Positions 58,282-64,000 of a DNA stretch of 64,000 bases are shown one piece after another. The stretch's first letter is position 1. Each line of letters starts with the position of its first letter. The stretch spans positions 12,397,950 through 12,461,949 of the forward strand of contig NC_019872.2 of NCBI RefSeq assembly GCF_002234675.1, written 5' to 3'. Source of the stretch: Oryzias latipes. Its lineage: Eukaryota > Chordata > Actinopteri > Beloniformes > Adrianichthyidae. Below the pieces are notes generated by a model that saw only the letters and a list, made by a program, of their open reading frames with translations, searched no databases and was not told the origin of the DNA. A program made the position numbers and the translations under genes.

Positions 58282-59029
58282 TGGAAGTCAATGGAGTGTG
58301 ACATGTTTAGGAGTGGTGAGATCACAGTCTGGAAAGGGGATTTGGAAAAACGTTTTTTCCTAATAAACTGTTATAACTTCAAAACCGAGTCCAGGAAACT
58401 AAATATCCCTTTAGTTTCGTAAAATCTCACTCACAAAAATTGTGTAGTAATTGTTTTTCCTAAGAGCACAGAGTCTGAGATAACCCTTACTCCACACCCC
58501 CTTTGTCAGATGACCATTTTCGTCCCAAATCTTCATCTTGCGATTGTGAGACCAAAATCGGATTGGAGGCTGTATATTTCTGCAAAAAGGAGGATCTACT
58601 AAATATTGACGGCATGTTTCTGTTGGGATGCCCAAATTTACGCACCTGCCTATTTTTGTTTAAGTAATTATTGCAGTTTCTTTAAATCCAATAAACTTCA
58701 TTTCACTTCTCAAATATCACTGTGTTCATCTGCTATATGATATATTTAACTGAAATTGATGATCCATACAACCAATGATTTATGAAGGAAAATTTTGAAA
58801 ATTATCAGGGGTACCCAAACTTTCTTATACCACTGTAGATGTTAAGATATGAACATTTGTTTGAAAGGTGTAGAATTTGACCCATTGATTTGTATGGAAT
58901 CAGCTCAACACCTACTTTATCATTTCCAATTCTTACATTTAACTCACTGATTACTGAAACATGACGTAACTGAAACCATAGGTCCTTTTCAAAGATTAAA
59001 CAAGAAGTGTCCAGAAGAAATTTAGTCCA
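58282..59029. other. Convergent intergenic spacer, possible element end
   Basis: Lies between the + cipc and the - coiled-coil gene. The text 'gggtacccaaactttcttataccactgta' at 58809-58838 resembles the terminus of a Tc1-like fish repeat, but no partner end was found. Confidence 0.4.
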
Positions 59030-59566
59030 CCAAAATGTTATTTATTTATAACACAATTAAGCAACCACAAATGCATAATGTTTGGTTTGAAATGCTTTCG
59101 AATGCAACTTCATCAAAGACAAAGTAAAACAGTAACAATAAATGTAAAACAGTAACAAAGCGATGAAGCAAATTTTTGAACATTACACTTTTCTATTTTA
59201 AATTAGATTTGAATGGAAATCAAACAACAACAACACAAACTAAAAATAATGGCTTCATTTGCCCATTAAAAAATCAAGATAGTAAGTTGCTAAACAAAAT
59301 GCAAAAAACATAGAAAGCAGTGCAAACACAAATGAAACAAAACTTTTTATAAACTTTATAAGGTTTTCTGTTGCAAATATATCATTAAAATGACAATTTT
59401 AGCATTGTGTTTTTCAGGGATTTGCTGCAAACATTACTTTCCGGTCCCAAGAGGCTTGGACGCTAACACTAAAAGGTTGCTGTAGGTTTACTGATCATTG
59501 AAAAGCTGCTTCAAAAACAAACGGGCAGAATAAACATGAACAATAGTAATGTTAAGAAGTTGCCTC
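59030..59566 (-). other. 3'UTR of the coiled-coil gene
   Basis: Downstream (minus strand) of the stop codon at 59567-59569. TTTATT at about 59040 is an AATAAA on the minus strand and a plausible poly(A) signal. Confidence 0.45.
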
Positions 59567-62500
59567 TTATTTTTCATTCGGGCACATTCTCTTTTGACAG
59601 GAACAACAAAGACAGCAACAACGAGAGCAATAATGACGAAGCTGACAGAGGAGTCCTTTTGATGTTTCTGAATGACTCCCTCCATCTACTCCTGTAATCT
59701 GCTCACTGACTGCGGTCATGTCAACCTGAGCAGTCTGGTTTCCTTTCTCGCTGGTCATGGTGTTTGGAGATTTTCCTTTAGTGTGGAGATTCTCAATTTC
59801 TTTTAGCACAGTAGCTTTAAGGTGGTGGAGCTCCATATACTTAGAAATAGGTATCTCACTGTTTTTAAAACTGTCACTTTGAGTTAAAGGTTCTGTACTT
59901 TGGTTTTGTACCCACACTGAGTCCTCTAAAATTGTCTTTTCTTTTTGTAACACAGTTCTTTTAACAAATTGATTGACCAATTTTAATCGTTTTTCCAAAT
60001 TGTGTCTTATCTCCTGACCTCTGCTCTTCATCTGACGAATCTCCTTCTGATCTATTCTTGTGACCTTCCAGATCTTTCGCAAGTGATCTCTTTTTTCCTC
60101 ATTCACATGAACATCATTTTTAATACTTTCCCCCTTAGATGAAAAATATTCATCTTTTACTTTAAAGCTAAAAGTATCTTCCCCATACTTTAGTGGATGT
60201 TCTGTTTCATGATGCAAAAGATCCTGTTGTACATTTTGAATCTTCACAGGCAACTCTTCAGATTCAGTTTGAACTTTTTTATCACTTTTTATTTTGGCAG
60301 GAAATCGCTTTACATGCTGTATAAATTTGTGAAGAGCACCAATTATATATTTCCATGACTCTACATCAATTGTTCTTTCATATACAGACAAAGTATCAAC
60401 ATTTTGTCTGTTAATCTGTAGTAACCAGTCAAACTTTGCTGAGATTAAATCAAAGGTCATTGAGTTATAATGTTTAAGCTTTCTCATGAAGATATACAAT
60501 GATTCAAACAGCTTCTTGAGTTCATACTCCTCTAAAATTACCTTAAATTGCAGTTCATTCTGCTCTGTTGAAACGAAAAACTCATAATCGTCTCCCTTCA
60601 TTGCGTTGATTGCTCTGTCCTTTTCAGGAAGAAGGTCCATCATGGCAGCGTCAACCTCTTCTTTCATTTTGTTGGTCCTGTCATTCACAGCATTGAGCTC
60701 TTCTCTTTCTGTCTGAACCTGTTTCAGTCTGATTTCAAGTTCTTCTGCTTGTCTTTGGATTTCTTCTTCTTTGCTGGCTCTTTCGGATTGTTGTGTGACG
60801 ACTGAGTCCAAGACAACGTCAAGTCTTTTTCTTTGGGAGTCAACATGTACCTTGAGTTGCTGAAGTTCTAATCTTTCTCTTTGCATGTCATCCATCAAAG
60901 TGTTGGCAGCTTCAGTCTTCCGCTGAAGCTCAATATTTGCATTATCCATCTTGTCCTTTTCCGTCGTCAAATCATTCTCGGCTTGCTTCATGACTTCCCC
61001 AAGTTTCTTGCTTTCAGACTTCATGTGTTCCAAGTACAATTTTTCTTCCTTCATTGAGTTGATTGCTCTGTCCAGATCTTGTCTTTCTTGGGTCAGTTCT
61101 TCTCTGAGTTTATTAAGATCTCTTCTCTCCATGTCAAACATATTTGTCTTTTCTGTTTCCACTCCATCCCTCTGTTTGTTCACATCTGACATAGCATTCT
61201 TTAGGGCTTCCTTTTGAATTTGGAAGTCCTCTCTGTAAAGAGTCATGTTTCGTTTCAGTTCTTCAATGGATTTGACCGTTTCGTCCAAGTCAGAGCCTAA
61301 TTGAATTGTTTGCTCCATTTTGTTTTGTAATAGGGCCATCGTTTCTTTGAAGTCCCCAGAGATGGTCTTACTGAGGTCCTGAATTTTGGATTCACTGTTT
61401 TCTAATGACTTCATTCGGTCCCGGAGTTGTTGTTCTCTTACTTTCAACTCAGATTTTTCACTTTCAATTCTATCCTTTTCAGTTTGTGTCCTTTGTCTCT
61501 CATTTTCTATGGCTACCCTCATTTGATTGACTTCTTCCTTTTCACGAAGAAGGTCCATCATGGCAGCGTCAACCTCTTCTTTCATTTTGTTGGTCCTGTC
61601 ATTCACAGCATTGAGCTCTTCTCTTTCTGTCTGAACCTGTTTCAGTCTGATTTCAAGTTCTTCTGCTTGTCTTTGGATTTCTTCTTCTTTGCTGGCTCTT
61701 TCGGATTGTTGTGTGACGACTGAGTCCAAGACAACGTCAAGTCTTTTTCTTTGGGAGTCAACATGTACCTTGAGTTGCTGAAGTTCTAATCTCTCTCTTT
61801 GCATGTCCTCCATCAACGTGTTGGCAGCTTCAGTCTTCCTCTGAAGCTCAATGTTTGCATTATCCATCTTGTCCTTTTCCGTCGTCAAATCATTCTCGGC
61901 TAGCTTCATGACTTCCCCAAGTTTCTTGCTTTCAGACTTCATGTGTTCCAAGTACAATTTCTTTTCCTTCATTGCGTTGATTGCTCTGTCCAGATCTTGT
62001 CTCTCTTGGGTCAGTTTTTCTCTGAGTTTATCAAGATCTCTTCTCTCCATGTCAAACATATTTGTCTTTTCTGTTTCCACTCCATCCCTCTCTTTGATCA
62101 CATCTGACATAGCATTCTTTAGGGCTTCCTTTTGAATTTGGAAGTCCTCTCTGTAAAGAGACATGTTTCGTTTCAGTTCTTCAATGGATTTGACCGTTTC
62201 CTCCAAGTCAGAGCCTAATTGAATTGTTTGCTCCATTTTGTTTTTTAATATGGCCATCTTTTGTTTGAAGTCCCCAGAGATGGTCTTTCTGAGGTCCTGA
62301 ATTTTGGATTCACTGTTTTCTAATGAATTCATTCGGTCCAGGAGTTGTTGTTCTCTTACTTTCAACTCAGATTTTTTACTTTCAATTCTATCCTTTTCCG
62401 TTTGACTCCTTTCTCTCTCATTTTCTACGGCTACCCTCATTTGATTGACTTCTTCCTTTTCACGAAGAAGGTCCATCATGGCAGCGTCAACCTCTTCTTT

Positions 62501-64000
62501 CATTTTGTTGGTCCTGTCATTCACAGCATTGAGCTCTTCTCTTTCTGTCTGAACCTGTTTCAGTCTGATTTCAAGTTCTTCTGCTTGTCTTTGGATTTCT
62601 TCCTCCTTGCTGGCTCTTTCGGATTGTTGTGTGATGACTGAGTCCAAGACAACGTCAAGTCTTTTTCTTTGGGAGTCAACATGTACCTTGAGTTGCTGAA
62701 GTTCTAATGTCTCTCTTTGCATGTCCTCCATCAAAGTGTTGGCAGCTTCAGTCTTCCGCTGAAGCTCAATGTTTGCATTATCCATCTTGTCCTTTTCCGT
62801 CGTCAAATCATTCTCGGCTTGCTTCATGACTTCCCCAAGTTTCTTGCTTTCAGACTTCATGTGTTCCAAGTACAATTTTTCTTCCTTCATTGCGTTGATT
62901 GCTCTGTCCAGATCTTGTCTCTCTTGGGTCAGTTCTTCTCTGAGTTTATCAAGATCTCTTCTCTCCATGTCAAACATATTTGTCTTTTCTGTTTCCACTC
63001 CATCCCTCTGTTTGATCACATCTGACATAGCATTCTTTAGGGCTTCCTTTTGAATTTGGAAGTCCTCACTGTAAAGAGTCATGTTTTGCTTCAGTTCTTC
63101 AATGGATTTGACCGTTTCCTCCAAGTCAGAGCCTAATTGAATTGTTTGCTCCATTTTGTTTTTTAATATGGCCATCTTTTCTTTGAAGTCCCCAGAGATG
63201 GTCTTACTGAGGTCCTGAATTTTGGATTCACTGTTTTCTAATGACTTCATTCGGTCCAGGAGTTGTTGTTCTCTTACTTTCAACTCAGATTTTTCACTTT
63301 CAATTCTATCCTTTTCAGTTTGAGTCCTTTGTCTCTCATTTTCTATGGCTACCCTCATTTGATTGACTTCTTCCTTTTCACGAAGAAGGTCCATCATGGC
63401 AGCGTCAACCTTTTCTTTCATTTTGTTGGTCCTGTCATTCACAGCATTGAGCTCTTCTCTTTCTGTCTGAACCTGTTTCAGTCTGATTTCAAGTTCTTCT
63501 GCTTGTCTTTGGATTTCTTCTTCTTTGTTGGCTCTTTCGGATTGTTGTGTGACGACTGAGTCCAAGACAACGTCAAGTCTTTTTCTTTGGGAGTCAACAT
63601 GTACCTTGAGTTGCTGAAGTTCTAATCTCTCTCTTTGCATGTCCTCCATCAACGTGTTGGCAGCTTCAGTCTTCCTCTGAAGCTCAATGTTTGCATTATC
63701 CATCTTGTCCTTTTCCGTCGTCAAATCATTCTCGGCTAGCTTCATGACTTCCCCAAGTTTCTTGCTTTCAGACTTCATGTGTTCCAAGTACAATTTTTCT
63801 TCCTTCATTGCGTTGATTGCTCTGTCCAGATCTTGTCTCTCTTGGGTCAGTTCTTCTCTGAGTTTATCAAGATCTCTTCTCTCCATGTTAAACATATTTG
63901 TCTTTTCTGTTTCCATTCCATCCCTCTCTTTGATCACATCTGACATAGCATTCTTTAGGGCTTCCTTTTGAATTTGGAAGTCCTCTCTGTAAAGAGACAT
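59567..64000 (-). CDS. Giant coiled-coil repeat protein, C-terminal part (5' end outside window)
   Basis: Not recognised as a named gene; teleosts have families of large coiled-coil proteins often labelled trichohyalin- or interaptin-like. 1477 residues are visible in one uninterrupted exon, and the frame is open to the window edge, so the Met at the edge is probably internal. About 1124 residues are tandem 306-residue units of charged heptad-type sequence (starting M-S/T-LY-x-EDFQIQ and ending TVKSIEELKxN): three full, one cut short. Then about 350 unique residues follow, with a folded-looking part (ELQFKVILEEYELKKLFESL, then FDWLLQINRQNVDTL), more charged helix and a Cys-rich tail (YCSRCCCLCCSCQ) before the stop. 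No signal peptide can be judged. Function unknown; probably structural. Confidence 0.8.
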   Translation of the reverse strand: MSLYREDFQIQKEALKNAMSDVIKERDGMETEKTNMFNMERRDLDKLREELTQERQDLDRAINAMKEEKLYLEHMKSESKKLGEVMKLAENDLTTEKDKMDNANIELQRKTEAANTLMEDMQRERLELQQLKVHVDSQRKRLDVVLDSVVTQQSERANKEEEIQRQAEELEIRLKQVQTEREELNAVNDRTNKMKEKVDAAMMDLLREKEEVNQMRVAIENERQRTQTEKDRIESEKSELKVREQQLLDRMKSLENSESKIQDLSKTISGDFKEKMAILKNKMEQTIQLGSDLEETVKSIEELKQNMTLYSEDFQIQKEALKNAMSDVIKQRDGVETEKTNMFDMERRDLDKLREELTQERQDLDRAINAMKEEKLYLEHMKSESKKLGEVMKQAENDLTTEKDKMDNANIELQRKTEAANTLMEDMQRETLELQQLKVHVDSQRKRLDVVLDSVITQQSERASKEEEIQRQAEELEIRLKQVQTEREELNAVNDRTNKMKEEVDAAMMDLLREKEEVNQMRVAVENERERSQTEKDRIESKKSELKVREQQLLDRMNSLENSESKIQDLRKTISGDFKQKMAILKNKMEQTIQLGSDLEETVKSIEELKRNMSLYREDFQIQKEALKNAMSDVIKERDGVETEKTNMFDMERRDLDKLREKLTQERQDLDRAINAMKEKKLYLEHMKSESKKLGEVMKLAENDLTTEKDKMDNANIELQRKTEAANTLMEDMQRERLELQQLKVHVDSQRKRLDVVLDSVVTQQSERASKEEEIQRQAEELEIRLKQVQTEREELNAVNDRTNKMKEEVDAAMMDLLREKEEVNQMRVAIENERQRTQTEKDRIESEKSELKVREQQLRDRMKSLENSESKIQDLSKTISGDFKETMALLQNKMEQTIQLGSDLDETVKSIEELKRNMTLYREDFQIQKEALKNAMSDVNKQRDGVETEKTNMFDMERRDLNKLREELTQERQDLDRAINSMKEEKLYLEHMKSESKKLGEVMKQAENDLTTEKDKMDNANIELQRKTEAANTLMDDMQRERLELQQLKVHVDSQRKRLDVVLDSVVTQQSERASKEEEIQRQAEELEIRLKQVQTEREELNAVNDRTNKMKEEVDAAMMDLLPEKDRAINAMKGDDYEFFVSTEQNELQFKVILEEYELKKLFESLYIFMRKLKHYNSMTFDLISAKFDWLLQINRQNVDTLSVYERTIDVESWKYIIGALHKFIQHVKRFPAKIKSDKKVQTESEELPVKIQNVQQDLLHHETEHPLKYGEDTFSFKVKDEYFSSKGESIKNDVHVNEEKRDHLRKIWKVTRIDQKEIRQMKSRGQEIRHNLEKRLKLVNQFVKRTVLQKEKTILEDSVWVQNQSTEPLTQSDSFKNSEIPISKYMELHHLKATVLKEIENLHTKGKSPNTMTSEKGNQTAQVDMTAVSEQITGVDGGSHSETSKGLLCQLRHYCSRCCCLCCSCQKRMCPNEK
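60628..64000 (-). repeat. 918-bp tandem coding repeat
   Basis: Units on the minus strand: 64000-63083, 63082-62165, 62164-61247, and a partial one 61246 to about 60628. Each is 918 bp = 306 codons. By eye neighbouring units differ at roughly 15-20 of 306 residues, and many differences are shared in other pairings, which is the pattern of recent duplication or gene conversion. The array continues past the window edge. Confidence 0.95.

Noticed and set aside
60951-63971. Recurring + strand frames of 94-102 codons
   Set aside because: Antisense images of the 918-bp coding repeat, recurring at its period; hydrophobic look comes from reading charged coiled-coil codons backwards.

Overview
The window is vertebrate nuclear DNA, and the repeats point to a teleost fish. 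Genes are split by GT-AG introns and AT-rich non-coding DNA makes up most of the sequence. Decayed L2-like and Rex1-like LINEs, Tc1/mariner relics, hAT elements with 8-bp target duplications and TTAA-flanked miniature elements fill introns and spacers. No species can be named from the sequence alone. No bacterial, CRISPR, rRNA or tRNA feature was seen.

Layout. (1) 1-11631: repeat-dense DNA, probably intron 1 of vasp or its upstream flank, with L2, Rex1-like, hAT and 'GGGCCCGAGCACG' element remains. (2) 11632-17635, + strand: vasp (Ena/VASP actin regulator), 12 coding exons, first coding exon outside the window; 3'UTR to about 18.5 kb. (3) 18.9-19.4 kb: transposase relic. (4) 20.16-20.4 kb: CpG-rich probable akt2 promoter/5' exon. 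(5) 21544-35937, + strand: akt2, all 13 coding exons, 479 residues, with PH, kinase and hydrophobic-motif parts intact; 3'UTR to about 37.6 kb. Its introns hold a TIR element carrying a two-exon THAP-domain mini-gene, a 121-bp near-perfect hairpin element and LINE pieces. (6) 40.4-57.7 kb, + strand: a cipc (CLOCK-interacting pacemaker) orthologue, four coding exons with a 10.8-kb first intron full of nested transposons and an E-box plus a CRE/D-box-like site upstream of its start. (7) 59567-64000, - strand, running off the right edge: the C-terminal 1477 residues of a giant coiled-coil protein with 306-residue (918-bp) near-identical tandem units.

The vasp-akt2 pairing recalls human chromosome 19q13, where VASP and AKT2 both lie; this supports calling them VASP rather than EVL and AKT2 rather than AKT1/3. 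The genes are not an operon and work separately: actin-filament assembly, insulin/PI3K signalling, circadian repression, and an unknown structural role for the repeat protein. The most unusual items are the THAP mini-gene in a deleted transposon, the recently amplified 918-bp coding repeat with two overlapping alternative C-termini, the GC-AG intron and altered phosphosites in vasp, and the clock-type motifs in front of cipc.
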